From JARRQJ01 sp037381915 (GTDB lineage Bacteria; Pseudomonadota; Gammaproteobacteria; DRLM01): DNA of 64,000 nt. Position 1 is the stretch's first letter; each line of letters opens with the position of its first letter. The position numbers and the translations under genes were made by a program. The stretch is taken from contig JARRQJ010000021.1 in the NCBI GenBank assembly GCA_037381915.1, positions 1 to 64,000 of the forward strand, read 5' to 3'. Below are positions 35,820 through 45,218 of the stretch, one piece after another. Under the pieces are notes generated by a model. That model was not told the origin of the DNA. It worked only from the letters and a program-made list of their open reading frames with translations, and searched no databases.

Positions 35820-36575
35820 ATGGAGGCACCGCAACTCATCGCCCACCGGGGATATCCCCGGCGATACCCGGAAAACACCCTGGAAGGGATGGTCGCTGCC
35901 ATCAAGGCGGGGGCATGTTTTGTGGAGTTCGACGTGCAATTCACCGCTGACAGCGTCCCCGTGCTGTTGCACGACGCCAGCCTGATGCGGACCACCGGGA
36001 CCCGGGGACGCATCGTCAATACCGACCTGGAAAAACTCGCCAACCTGCCGGCCAATGAACCGAGCCGCTTCGGTAAACGCTTTCGCACCTTTACCATCCC
36101 GACACTCGCCGCGGCGGTGGAGCTGCTGCGCGAGTATCCCCGCGTTGTACCCTTCATAGAACTCAAGGAAGAAAGCCTGGAGAAACTCGGACGGGAAATC
36201 GCGGTGAAAACCGCCCTTGCCGTGTTGAACCCGATCCAATCGCGCTGTGTCGTCATTTCCTATGACATCCTGGCCCTGCGTTGTGCCCGCGCCATGGGCG
36301 CCAAGCGCATCGGCTGGGTGATGAAGAATTGGACCCAGGACGCCCTGACCCGCGCCACCGAACTGGTGCCGGACTTCCTCATCTGTAATCACACCAAACT
36401 ACCCAAGGCCCCGGCGCCGTTGTGGCACGGCCCATGGAAATGGGTGTTTTATGACGTAACCCAGGCCAAGCTGGCCTTGCAGTTGGCCGCGCGCGGCGCC
36501 TCGTTGATCGAAACCATGGCCATCGGTGAAATGCTGAAGAACCCGCAGCTGAAGCGCGGGGGATGCTTTGATTGA
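35820..36575 (+). CDS. Glycerophosphodiester phosphodiesterase
   Basis: Hydrolyses glycerophosphodiesters from phospholipid turnover to glycerol 3-phosphate and an alcohol. The GDPD signature LIAHRGYPRRYPENTLEGM (residues 6-24) has the catalytic His-Arg and Glu-Asn, EFDVQFTADSVPVLLHD holds the metal ligands and second His, and IELKEE follows. There is no signal peptide, so it is a cytoplasmic UgpQ-like form. The product feeds the overlapping downstream dehydrogenase. The upstream gap of 106 bases contains AGGATAGAGG before the ATG. Confidence 0.93.
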   Translation: MEAPQLIAHRGYPRRYPENTLEGMVAAIKAGACFVEFDVQFTADSVPVLLHDASLMRTTGTRGRIVNTDLEKLANLPANEPSRFGKRFRTFTIPTLAAAVELLREYPRVVPFIELKEESLEKLGREIAVKTALAVLNPIQSRCVVISYDILALRCARAMGAKRIGWVMKNWTQDALTRATELVPDFLICNHTKLPKAPAPLWHGPWKWVFYDVTQAKLALQLAARGASLIETMAIGEMLKNPQLKRGGCFD

Positions 36576-37755
36576 GCGTTATGACGTCGTAGTCATCGGT
36601 GGCGGCATACACGGGGTGGGGGTAGCACAGGCCGCGGCGGCGCAAGGTTACTCCGTACTGGTTCTGGAACAGACGGCGCTCGCAGCCGGGACTTCCAGCC
36701 GCTCCAGCAAACTGATTCACGGCGGGCTGCGTTACTTGGAAAGCGCGCAATTCTCCCTGGTGCGCGAGTGTTTGCACGAGCGTGCCCTGCTGCTCAAGCT
36801 GGCGCCGGAACTGGTGCACCTGCGGCCCTTTTACCTGCCTGTGTACCGCCACACCCGGCGTCGTCCCTGGAAGGTCCGCGTGGGTTTGACGCTCTACGAT
36901 CTGCTGGCCGGCGGCAGCAAGGTATCGCCGTCTTCCACGCTGTCCCGTCACCATTGGGAGCGCTTGGACGGCCTCATCACCGATGATCTGGAGGCGGTAT
37001 TTTGTTATCCCGATGCCCAGACCGACGATGTCGCCCTCACCCGCGCGGTGATGCAGTCGGCCCAGGAACTGGGAGCGGAGTTGTGTATGCCCGCGTTGTT
37101 ACAGCGCGTGGACTGTCATGCCCACGGTGCGACCGTCCACTATCAAATGGGAGAGCAAGGCCATCAATGTGAATGTTTCGCGGTGGTAAACGCCGCCGGG
37201 CCTTGGGTCAACGAGGTCCTGAGCAAGGTCAGTCCCAGTCCACGGCAAATCAAAATCGAGCTGGTGGCGGGCACCCACATCGTGGTCCCGGAACCCTTGA
37301 CCCAAGGCATCTACTACCTGGAGGCCCCGCGGGATCATCGCGCGGTGTTCGTGATGCCCTGGCGCCGTAAGACTCTGGTCGGCACCACGGAAACCATTTA
37401 TCAAGGCGACCCTTCGCTGGTCCGACCCCTAAACAGTGAGATCGATTACCTGTGGGAAACCTTCAGCCATTATTTCCCCCACTATCGCCAGACCCCGCCA
37501 AATATTTTCGCGGTATTCGCCGGCTTGCGGGTACTCCCCGCCAAGGGGGGCAGTCCGTTCGGTCGCTCCCGGGAAACCATCCTCCATCCTGATCATCCCG
37601 CCAAGCCCCGGGTGCTCACCGTCTACGGTGGCAAACTGACCGCTTACCGCGCTACCGCCGCCGCGGTCATGGCGCGGCTGCGTCCCAGTCTCCCGTCACG
37701 CAAGGCCGTTGCCACCACTGATACCCTGCCTCTAAAACCGGCTCCCTCTGCCTGA
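36568..37755 (+). CDS. glpD: FAD-dependent glycerol-3-phosphate dehydrogenase (short form)
   Basis: Oxidises glycerol 3-phosphate to dihydroxyacetone phosphate at the membrane, passing electrons to quinone. The N-terminal FAD motif VVVIGGGIHGVGVA and the GlpD-typical TSSRSSKLIHGGLRYLES (about residues 43-60) are clear, as is VFVMPWRRKTLVGTTET. At 395 residues it lacks the C-terminal ~110-residue DAO_C domain of E. coli GlpD. The start is a TTG at 36568 after GGGGGA, overlapping the diesterase stop by eight bases. Confidence 0.88.
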   Translation: MIERYDVVVIGGGIHGVGVAQAAAAQGYSVLVLEQTALAAGTSSRSSKLIHGGLRYLESAQFSLVRECLHERALLLKLAPELVHLRPFYLPVYRHTRRRPWKVRVGLTLYDLLAGGSKVSPSSTLSRHHWERLDGLITDDLEAVFCYPDAQTDDVALTRAVMQSAQELGAELCMPALLQRVDCHAHGATVHYQMGEQGHQCECFAVVNAAGPWVNEVLSKVSPSPRQIKIELVAGTHIVVPEPLTQGIYYLEAPRDHRAVFVMPWRRKTLVGTTETIYQGDPSLVRPLNSEIDYLWETFSHYFPHYRQTPPNIFAVFAGLRVLPAKGGSPFGRSRETILHPDHPAKPRVLTVYGGKLTAYRATAAAVMARLRPSLPSRKAVATTDTLPLKPAPSA

Positions 37756-37840
37756 ATCCCGGCCGACTGCGGATTGAAGCCTCGCGCCCATCCGCCGATA
37801 AAGAGACAACCTCAGTTCAACCGGGAACAGGTAAATTTTC

Positions 37841-38290
37841 ATGTCCACGATTCGCAAGCTACCGTTACTGGGGATGATTCTGATCCTCGCACCCTTGTCG
37901 GCCCAGGCCGTCTTCTACAAATGGGTCGACGAAAACGGCGTGACTCAATACACGCAAAGCCCACCGCCGTCCGGCGGCTACCAGGAGATGTCCTCGCCCC
38001 CTCCGCCGGCCTCGACTTCGGAACAGCAACCGGCGGCGACGGCTTCCCCTCAGCAGGATTCCACGAGCGCGCCGGCAAAGACGCCATCTCCGGATCCGCA
38101 GATGCAAGCCAAGCGCCAACACGCGCTAGAACAAAATTGCCAGATCGCCCGACAGAACCTCGACCTGCTGGAAAATCATGCCCGCTTACGTGTCAAGGCT
38201 GCGGACGGCTCCCTCCGGGTCATGAGCGAACAAGAAAAACAGGCCAAGCTGGAGGAGACCCGCAAGATGCTAGACGAGAACTGCCGGTAG
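37841..38290 (+). CDS. DUF4124 periplasmic protein
   Basis: A 149-residue secreted protein. A signal peptide (MSTIRKLPLLGMILILAP...AQA) is followed by the DUF4124 motif VFYKWVDENGVTQYTQSPPP at residues 24-43, a Pro/Ser/Gln-rich linker, and a helical C-terminus with two Cys residues (EQNCQIARQN, LDENCR) that could form a disulfide. No function is established for the family. It stands alone after the glp-like operon. Confidence 0.82.
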   Translation: MSTIRKLPLLGMILILAPLSAQAVFYKWVDENGVTQYTQSPPPSGGYQEMSSPPPPASTSEQQPAATASPQQDSTSAPAKTPSPDPQMQAKRQHALEQNCQIARQNLDLLENHARLRVKAADGSLRVMSEQEKQAKLEETRKMLDENCR

Positions 38291-38482
38291 GAACACCGCG
38301 GGCCCGGTGCCGCCGTCGATCGCCTCCTTTTCCCTAGCAACCCGGAAAACTCGTTTCAGAAACCGTTATAATCCCGCCACTGACGAACACCAGCTCTCCC
38401 CCGCACCAGGCTTGCGATTCCTCCGCAGCCGGCCGGTGCGGAGAGCATTGTTCATTATTAGGCCGGCAATCGGACAAACTCC

Positions 38483-40456
38483 ATGAAAAGCCTGTGGAAC
38501 GATCAAGAAGCCGCGCAATACAAAGATGACTTGGGATTGCGCGTCTATAGTTCGCGGCTGTTGGGCCGCGACCCGTCACTGGTGCTGCACGGCGGTGGCA
38601 ATACCTCCGTGAAGATCACCGAGAGGAATATCTTCGGCGAGCCTGTGGAAGTGCTCTACGTCAAGGGCAGCGGCTGGGACCTGGAGACCATCGATACACC
38701 GGGGTTCGCGCCGGTGCAATTGCACCACCTGGTCGCCCTGTCCAAACTGGAGCGCCTCAGCGATCCCCAGATGGTCAATGAATTAAAGACGCATACCCTC
38801 GATGCCGGCGCCCCCACGCCGTCGGTGGAAGCAATCCTGCATGCGGTGTTGCCCTACAAATACGTGGACCACACCCACGCCGACGCCATCGTCACCATTA
38901 CCAATACCGCCGACGGTCCGGCGCGAATCCGGGCAATCTACGGCGATAGCGTGGTGGTGCTGCCTTATGTGATGCCGGGCTTCGACCTGGCACGCGAGTG
39001 CGCGCGGTGCTTCGCCGCAGAGGCGGGCCCGCAGACTATCGGCATGGTGCTGCTGAATCACGGCATCTTTTCCTTCGGCGCCACGGCGCTGGAATCCTAT
39101 GAGCGGATGATCGCGCTGGTAAACCGTGCCGAGGAATACCTGGCCGCAAACAACGCCTGGCAGCTTTCCAGCAGCGCCCCGCATCTGCCCGACCAGGCAC
39201 TGCGCTCTGATCTGGCCGTATTGCGTCGTAAGCTGTCGCAGCAGGCGGGCGCACCCCTGCTCTTGGCCACCTGTACCAACGACAAGACCCTGGCCTTCGC
39301 CCGCCATCCCGAGGTCGTCCGCATCGCCCAACAGGGCCCCGCGACGCCGGACCATGTGATTCGCACCAAGCGCCTGCCCATGCTGGGCCGCGATGTGGAC
39401 GCCTACGTCGAGTCCTACAAGGCTTATTTCGACCAATATGCCCCTCACGTCCGCGAACCCAAGACCATGCTCGATCCCACACCACGGGTCATCCTGGACG
39501 ACGCCTGGGGAATGAGTACCGTGGGCCCGACTGCACGTGACGCGGCCATTGTGGCGGATATCTACGACCATACCATGGACGTGATTTTGCGCGCGCAGGC
39601 CCTGGGCGGCTACCGCGCCCTGTCCGCCCGGGAACTGTTCGACATGGAATATTGGGACCTGGAACAGGCCAAATTGCGGAAAGGCGGGAAACCGCCGCTG
39701 TTTAGGGGTGAAATCGCCCTGGTCACCGGCGCCGCCTCCGGCATCGGCAAGGCCTGTGTCCACGCCCTGCTTGCCCGCGGCGCCGCCGTAGCCGGTCTGG
39801 ATATCGATCCCGCCGTCCTGACGATGTACGACAAGCCCGCGTTCCATGGGATTCACTGCGACGTAAGCGAGGAAGCGCAACTTGGCGGCGCGCTGGAAGC
39901 TGTCGTGCGTCGTTTCGGCGGCCTGGACATGCTGATCCTCAATGCCGGCGTCTTCCCCCCCGGGCGCCGCATCGCCGACCTGGACAGCGGCGAATGGCGG
40001 CGCGTGATGGCCGTCAACCTTGACGCCAACCTGGCCCTGATGCGCGAGGCCCACCCCCTGTTGAAGCTGGCACCGCGGGGCGGCCGGGTGGTGGTCATCG
40101 GTTCAAAAAACGTCCCGGCCCCCGGCCCCGGGGCCGCCGCCTATTCCGCCTCCAAGGCCGCGCTCAATCAGCTGGCGCGCGTGGCCGCCCTGGAATGGGG
40201 GCGCGACCATGTTCGCGTTAATTCGCTCCACCCCAACGCGGTGTTCGACACCGCCTTGTGGAGCGAGGAGGTCTTGCAGGCCCGCGCCACCCACTATGGG
40301 TTGAGCGTGGAACAATACAAGACCAATAACGTACTCAAGGTGGAGGTCAGCAGCCGCGATGTCGCCGAGCTGGCGGCGGAAATGTGCGGTCCCCTGTTCG
40401 CCAAGACGACCGGCGCACAGGTCCCCGTGGACGGCGGTAATGACCGGGTGATCTGA
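38483..40456 (+). CDS. Bifunctional class II aldolase/short-chain dehydrogenase
   Basis: A 657-residue fusion. The N-terminal 400 residues are a class II aldolase/adducin domain with HGGGNTSVKI, the Zn-ligand HTHADAIV and HGIFSFG. The C-terminal 240 residues are an SDR with ALVTGAASGIGKA, an NAG motif, and the YSASKAALNQ catalytic Tyr/Lys. This architecture matches the RhaD-RhaE-like family that makes lactaldehyde and oxidises it. No rhamnose or fucose gene lies nearby, so the substrate is uncertain; a broader role in sugar-phosphate salvage is possible. Confidence 0.88.
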   Translation: MKSLWNDQEAAQYKDDLGLRVYSSRLLGRDPSLVLHGGGNTSVKITERNIFGEPVEVLYVKGSGWDLETIDTPGFAPVQLHHLVALSKLERLSDPQMVNELKTHTLDAGAPTPSVEAILHAVLPYKYVDHTHADAIVTITNTADGPARIRAIYGDSVVVLPYVMPGFDLARECARCFAAEAGPQTIGMVLLNHGIFSFGATALESYERMIALVNRAEEYLAANNAWQLSSSAPHLPDQALRSDLAVLRRKLSQQAGAPLLLATCTNDKTLAFARHPEVVRIAQQGPATPDHVIRTKRLPMLGRDVDAYVESYKAYFDQYAPHVREPKTMLDPTPRVILDDAWGMSTVGPTARDAAIVADIYDHTMDVILRAQALGGYRALSARELFDMEYWDLEQAKLRKGGKPPLFRGEIALVTGAASGIGKACVHALLARGAAVAGLDIDPAVLTMYDKPAFHGIHCDVSEEAQLGGALEAVVRRFGGLDMLILNAGVFPPGRRIADLDSGEWRRVMAVNLDANLALMREAHPLLKLAPRGGRVVVIGSKNVPAPGPGAAAYSASKAALNQLARVAALEWGRDHVRVNSLHPNAVFDTALWSEEVLQARATHYGLSVEQYKTNNVLKVEVSSRDVAELAAEMCGPLFAKTTGAQVPVDGGNDRVI

Positions 40457-40482
40457 CACCCGCTCCGTCCGCCGCTGGCAAT

Positions 40483-40513
40483 AAAAAAGCGGAGCGCCTT
40501 GCGGGCACTCCGC
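40483..40513 (-). terminator. Rho-independent terminator, minus strand
   Basis: Read on the minus strand, GCGGAG-T-GCC pairs with GGC-GCTCCGC around CGCAA and is followed by TTTTTTATT (complement of 40481-40488). It lies about 200 bases beyond the DUF488 stop and just after the convergent aldolase gene. Confidence 0.8.
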
Positions 40514-40717
40514 CAAACAGGGAGAGGGATTATGTGACTCAAGCAGACGAGAAGTCTAGATTGAACCACACCCTATGCAATGCATGGGTCATGCCAGTTA
40601 CTTGTGTCTATGAAGAACAATTAGTTAACTGGGGTCGCTGGAAATTTGACATGGTCCGTGCCCCCTCTTAATGCATTTTCGCCGGAAGTGCGTCACGAAT
40701 GGCCAGAAGGCGACAAT

Positions 40718-41260
40718 TCAGAATTCCCATTCCAATTGCCCGTCTCCGCCCCCGTCGTAAATGAGTCGGTCCCGCGCCCAGCGCACCCCGGTATTGAGGT
40801 GATGGGGGAAAGCCTGCGAGGGATCCAAGACATGGATCACCGGGACGCCGTGTGCCGTCAAGTAATCGGCAATCATGGCGCGGTGGCAATGCTGGGGTTG
40901 TCGTTCGCCACAGAGCATGGCGGTGGGTCTCGCATGCGCCAAGGCGAGCAACTCCGTTATCCCCGCCCGAAACGGCGCGGTGTTCATGTGGTCGGCATAG
41001 GCGCGTAAGGGCGCCGACGCCAACGCAGTATGCACGGAGGTGCTCGCAGCCCGGCGAAATCCGCCCAATGCCTCGCCCAACCAGCGATAGCCCATACCGG
41101 CCTCGTCCAAGAACGGCGCGAACGCCTGTCGGGAAAAGTGGGGATGGCGGCGCGACGCCGGGTAGGCGCGAACGTCCGCGACACATTCGATCCCGAAGGC
41201 GCGCATGGCATCCAAAAACGCCGTTGCGGAACGGGCGCCGTGGCCGACGGTGTACAGCAT
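40718..41260 (-). CDS. DUF488 family protein
   Basis: A 180-residue protein starting MLYTVGHGARSATAFLDAM, with ECVADVRAYPASRRHPHFSR and the Cys-containing LCGERQPQHCHRAMIADYL, all hallmarks of the DUF488 family, whose function is unknown though proposed to be nucleic-acid related. I start at the ATG 41260; a frame open to a TTG at 41332 adds 24 residues with no homology. It has its own terminator at 40483 and is divergent from ettA. Confidence 0.85.
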   Translation of the reverse strand: MLYTVGHGARSATAFLDAMRAFGIECVADVRAYPASRRHPHFSRQAFAPFLDEAGMGYRWLGEALGGFRRAASTSVHTALASAPLRAYADHMNTAPFRAGITELLALAHARPTAMLCGERQPQHCHRAMIADYLTAHGVPVIHVLDPSQAFPHHLNTGVRWARDRLIYDGGGDGQLEWEF

Positions 41261-41478
41261 CACGGGGGATCGGGTGTTTCCGAGTAGCTCGTCGCTGCGT
41301 GCAACCACGTGTCCTGCCGAGTTGCGTACCAAAACAATACGGGAAAAAGCATAGCAGGCCTTACCCGCGTCCTGTCAAATCATAAGGAGTCTTTTTGTCA
41401 CCCTGCTATTGCTTGCTATACTTGGCCGACGCCAAAACCGGCGGCTACCGTCGCAACTCGTTACAGGACGCATTCAGT

Positions 41479-43146
41479 ATGGCCCAGTACATCTACACGA
41501 TGAACCGGGTGGGCAAGGTCGTTCCACCCAAGCGCGAAATTCTCAGAGATATCTCCCTGTCTTTTTTTCCGGGGGCCAAAATCGGCGTCCTCGGTTTGAA
41601 CGGCGCCGGCAAGTCCACCCTGCTGCGCATCATGGCCGGGGTGGATACGGAATTTCTCGGCGAGGCGCGCCCGCAACCTGGCATCCGCATCGGATACCTG
41701 CCTCAGGAACCGCAGCTGGACCCTGCTAAGAACGTGCGAGGCAACGTGGAAGAGGCGGTGCAAGCGATAAAGGACGCCCTGGAACGCCTGGATGCACTCT
41801 ACGCCGAGTACGCCGACCCTGACGCGGATTTCGACGCCCTGGCCAAAGAGCAAGGCGAACTGGAGTCCTATGTTCAGACCGTCGACGGCCATAATCTCGA
41901 ACGGCAGCTGGAGGTCGCCGCCGACGCCTTGCGTCTGCCGCCTTGGGAGGCCGACGTCAGCAAACTGTCCGGTGGTGAGAAACGCCGAGTCGCCCTGTGC
42001 CGCTTGTTGTTGTCCGGTCCGGACATGCTGCTGCTCGACGAACCCACCAATCACCTGGACGCCGAATCGGTGGCCTGGCTGGAACGTTTTCTCCATGAAT
42101 ACAACGGGACGGTGATCGCCATCACCCACGACCGCTACTTCCTCGACAACGTCTGCGGCTGGATCCTGGAATTGGACCGCGGCCACGGTATTCCCTGGGA
42201 AGGCAATTATTCCTCCTGGCTGGAGCAAAAGGAGAAGCGCCTCGAAGTCGAGGAAAAGCAGGAAAGCGCCCGCCAACGCGCTATGAAGGCGGAACTGGAA
42301 TGGGTACGTTCCAACCCAAAGGGGCGCCACGCCAAGAGCAAGGCGCGCCTCACCCGCTTCGAGGACCTGTCCTCGCAAGAGAGCCAGCAACGTAACGAGA
42401 CCAAGGAGATCTTTATTCCCCCCGGACCACGCCTCGGTGATACGGTGATCGAGGCCGAAGACCTGCGCAAGGCTTACGGCGACCGGCTGCTCATCAACGG
42501 TCTGAATTTCAATCTCCCGCGCGGCGGCATCGTCGGTGTGATCGGCCCGAACGGCGCCGGGAAAACCACCTTATTCCGTATGCTCTCCGGACAGGAAAAG
42601 CCGGACGGCGGCGAACTGCGCATCGGCGAAACGGTGCAGCTCGCCTACGTGGATCAATCCCGGGACACCCTGGACAATGACAAGACCGCCTGGCAGGAGG
42701 TCTCCGACGGGCAGGACATCATCAGCGTAGGCAAATTTCAGATGCCGTCCCGCGCCTATCTCAGCCGTTTCAATTTCAAAGGCACCGATCAGCAGAAGTT
42801 GGTAAAGGAATTGTCCGGGGGAGAACGCAATCGCCTCCATCTGGCCAAGCTCCTGAAAAGCGGTGGAAATGTATTGCTGCTCGACGAACCGACCAACGAT
42901 CTGGACGTGGAAACCCTCCGCGCCCTGGAAGAGGCCATCCTGGACTTTCCCGGATGCGTGGTGGTGATCTCCCACGACCGCTGGTTCCTGGACCGCATCG
43001 CCACCCACATGCTGGCCTTCGAGGGCGACAGCAAGGTGACATGGTTCGAGGGCAACTACGCCGACTACGAGGCCGACCGCCACCGCCGCCTCGGCACCGA
43101 CGCGGATCAGCCCCACCGTATTAAATACCGTCGTCTGGACGCCTGA
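41479..43146 (+). CDS. ettA: Energy-dependent translational throttle protein EttA
   Basis: ABC-F ATPase that binds the ribosomal E site and gates entry into elongation according to ATP/ADP ratio. There are two ABC modules: Walker A GLNGAGKST and GPNGAGKTT, signatures LSGGEKRRVALCRLLL and LSGGERNRLHLAKLL, and Walker B LLLDEPTNHLD and LLLDEPTNDLD. The arm insertion and a linker rich in charged residues lie between them. 555 residues, with N-terminus MAQYIYTMNRVGKVVPPK typical of EttA rather than Uup. The start is the ATG at 41479. Confidence 0.97.
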   Translation: MAQYIYTMNRVGKVVPPKREILRDISLSFFPGAKIGVLGLNGAGKSTLLRIMAGVDTEFLGEARPQPGIRIGYLPQEPQLDPAKNVRGNVEEAVQAIKDALERLDALYAEYADPDADFDALAKEQGELESYVQTVDGHNLERQLEVAADALRLPPWEADVSKLSGGEKRRVALCRLLLSGPDMLLLDEPTNHLDAESVAWLERFLHEYNGTVIAITHDRYFLDNVCGWILELDRGHGIPWEGNYSSWLEQKEKRLEVEEKQESARQRAMKAELEWVRSNPKGRHAKSKARLTRFEDLSSQESQQRNETKEIFIPPGPRLGDTVIEAEDLRKAYGDRLLINGLNFNLPRGGIVGVIGPNGAGKTTLFRMLSGQEKPDGGELRIGETVQLAYVDQSRDTLDNDKTAWQEVSDGQDIISVGKFQMPSRAYLSRFNFKGTDQQKLVKELSGGERNRLHLAKLLKSGGNVLLLDEPTNDLDVETLRALEEAILDFPGCVVVISHDRWFLDRIATHMLAFEGDSKVTWFEGNYADYEADRHRRLGTDADQPHRIKYRRLDA

Positions 43147-43153
43147 TCCCGCC

Positions 43154-43176
43154 GGCACCCGATTCAAGCGGGTGCC
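43154..43176 (+). terminator. Possible ettA transcript-end hairpin
   Basis: GGCACCCG (43154-43161) and CGGGTGCC (43169-43176) form a perfect 8-bp stem with a seven-base loop, seven bases after the ettA stop. No T-run follows, so this is a weak terminator or a protective hairpin. Confidence 0.5.
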
Positions 43177-43226
43177 CCGCCAACCGCTATAACTTATATC
43201 CCTTTGGGAAATAAGCCCCTTAATAA

Positions 43227-44429
43227 ATGCAACAAATCTATATCGGCCGCCAGCCGATCTTCGATCGGAAGCAGGATCTGTTCGCCTACGAACTATTGTA
43301 TCGCGCGAATAATGTGCACAATGCCGCCGGGGTGATAGATCAGGATCACGCCACCACCCAGGTGGTGATCAACGCATGCCTGGATTTCGGCCTGAAACAG
43401 TTGGTGGGCGAGAAAAAGGCCTTCATCAATCTGCCGCGCAGCTTCATCGTGGGTGATAAGCCCATACTGCTTCCCAACGATCAGGTGATCCTGGAGATCC
43501 TGGAAGACATCGAAATAGACGACGCCTTGTTGCGTTCCCTTCGCCAACTGCGCACCCAAGGATATCAAATTGCGCTGGACGATTTTACCTATCATGCCGA
43601 GCTGCGGCCTCTGATCACGCTCAGCAAAATCGTAAAAATCGATTTCCGGGCCTTGTCTCCCGAGCAAATCCGCGAACATGTGGAGGTGCTGAAGGACTAT
43701 AAAATCGATTTACTCGCGGAAAAGATTGAAACCCATCAAGAGTTCGAATTCGCCAAGGAACTGGGATTTCATTATTTCCAAGGCTATTTTTTATGCAGAC
43801 CCCACATCGTTACCGGGCGCAGCCTCGCGTCCAACCGCATGGCCATCCTGCGCCTGCTGTGTGAGTTGCTCGATCCCAATAAGAACATCACGGAGTTGGC
43901 CGAGTTGGTCAGTCACGATGTCGCGCTCAGTTTCAAGCTACTGCGCAGTTTAAACTCGCCCTTTTGTGGATTGCCCGAACGTATCGATTCCGTTCACCAC
44001 GCCATCGCCTATTTGGGACTGCAACAAATCAAGCAATGGGCGTCCCTCATCGTCCTGGCGAATATCACCGACAAACCTTCGCAGCTGATGGTAATGGCGC
44101 TCACGCGCGGGAAAATGTGCGAACTTGTCGGAGAGGCAATGGGTGTCGAGAATACGGCAAGTCTATTTACGGTGGGAATGTTGTCGCTGTTGGATGCGCT
44201 CATGGACAACAGCTTGGAGACCGTCTTGCTCGAGCTGCCGCTGGCGGCCGAACTCAAAGCGGCCATCCTGAATCGGGAAGGCGCCATGGGCGGCATCCTG
44301 CGGGCCGTCCTGGCCTATGAGCAGGGTCATTGGGAGGTAATCGATATTTGTTTGCCGGAAGCGGGCAAGTTCACCGAAGCCTATATGCAGGCGGTAGCCT
44401 GGTCCGATCAGGTTTACCGGCATATCTAG
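43227..44429 (+). CDS. EAL-HDOD signalling protein (YuxH/CdgJ type)
   Basis: The N-terminal ~200 residues form a shortened EAL (c-di-GMP phosphodiesterase-like) domain: FAYELLYR for the ExLxR motif, FINLPR, LEILED, LDDFTY, VKIDFR, LAEKIET and FQGYFL. The C-terminal ~200 residues are an HDOD domain (VSHDVALSFKLLRSLNSPFCGL, SVHHAIAYLGLQQIKQW). Most metal-ligand positions are recognisable, but the DFG-type loop has Thr for Gly, so activity is uncertain. Relatives regulate motility. Probably monocistronic, with 80 bases from ettA. Confidence 0.88.
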   Translation: MQQIYIGRQPIFDRKQDLFAYELLYRANNVHNAAGVIDQDHATTQVVINACLDFGLKQLVGEKKAFINLPRSFIVGDKPILLPNDQVILEILEDIEIDDALLRSLRQLRTQGYQIALDDFTYHAELRPLITLSKIVKIDFRALSPEQIREHVEVLKDYKIDLLAEKIETHQEFEFAKELGFHYFQGYFLCRPHIVTGRSLASNRMAILRLLCELLDPNKNITELAELVSHDVALSFKLLRSLNSPFCGLPERIDSVHHAIAYLGLQQIKQWASLIVLANITDKPSQLMVMALTRGKMCELVGEAMGVENTASLFTVGMLSLLDALMDNSLETVLLELPLAAELKAAILNREGAMGGILRAVLAYEQGHWEVIDICLPEAGKFTEAYMQAVAWSDQVYRHI

Positions 44430-44454
44430 GATCGTCGGGAACGACCGCTGACTT

Positions 44455-45120
44455 TTAAACCTTGCCGTGACTACCGGTAAGCGGCACGAAGGCCACGGGC
44501 AATACTTCCGTCGTGGCAATGCTTCCTTGCTCGTCCTTGTCTATCACACTCAGTACCTGCCGTCCATATGGCATCCCGACCGGGATCACCATGCGCCCGC
44601 CGCATTTGAGTTGTTCCAGCAAGGGTGGCGGCAGCGCAAGCGCCGCCGCCGTGACGATAACGGCATCGAACGGGGCATGTTCCTCCCATCCGAGGTAACC
44701 GTCACCGCAGCGCACGGAGACGTTGTCGTAGCCCAGTCGCCGTAACCGTGCCGTGGACTCTTGCGCCAGCGGCGCCACGATCTCGACGCTATAAACCTGC
44801 TTGACCAACAAGGACAGTACCGCCGCCTGATACCCGGAACCGGTCCCCACTTCCAACACTACATCCCCGGCCTGCGGCCGCAGCAGATCGGTCATCAGCG
44901 CCACGATATAGGGCTGTGAGATGGTCTGGCCATGGCCGATGCCCAGCGGACCATCGCTATAGGCAAGATAGTCAAACTCTTGCGGCACGAATTCATGGCG
45001 CTGCACCTTCGCCATGGCCGCCAGCACCCGCGGATCCAGTTCTTCTTTGCCGATCCAGGATCTGGTCAGCTCCACTTCCCGGCGGATATCCCGCAGCATA
45101 CGCGCTATATCGTCACTCAT
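44455..45120 (-). CDS. pcm: Protein-L-isoaspartate O-methyltransferase
   Basis: Repairs isoaspartyl residues by SAM-dependent methylation. The family motif LGIGHGQTISQPYIVALMT precedes the SAM-binding VVLEVGTGSGYQAAVLS and a later FDAVIVTAAALALPPPLLEQLK. I start at the ATG 45120 (MSDDIARML), which has AGGA nine bases upstream; an ATG at 45144 is possible. 221 residues. Here it diverges from ispG, not beside surE as in E. coli. Confidence 0.95.
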   Translation of the reverse strand: MSDDIARMLRDIRREVELTRSWIGKEELDPRVLAAMAKVQRHEFVPQEFDYLAYSDGPLGIGHGQTISQPYIVALMTDLLRPQAGDVVLEVGTGSGYQAAVLSLLVKQVYSVEIVAPLAQESTARLRRLGYDNVSVRCGDGYLGWEEHAPFDAVIVTAAALALPPPLLEQLKCGGRMVIPVGMPYGRQVLSVIDKDEQGSIATTEVLPVAFVPLTGSHGKV

Positions 45121-45218
45121 AAGCCCCGTTCCTGTATTAGTCATGCTACTCGGCGTCGAAGTACGGTATCATTAGCCGCCGGCCTTTTGGTTAGTATGCA
45201 TTATCCAGAAACATTGTT

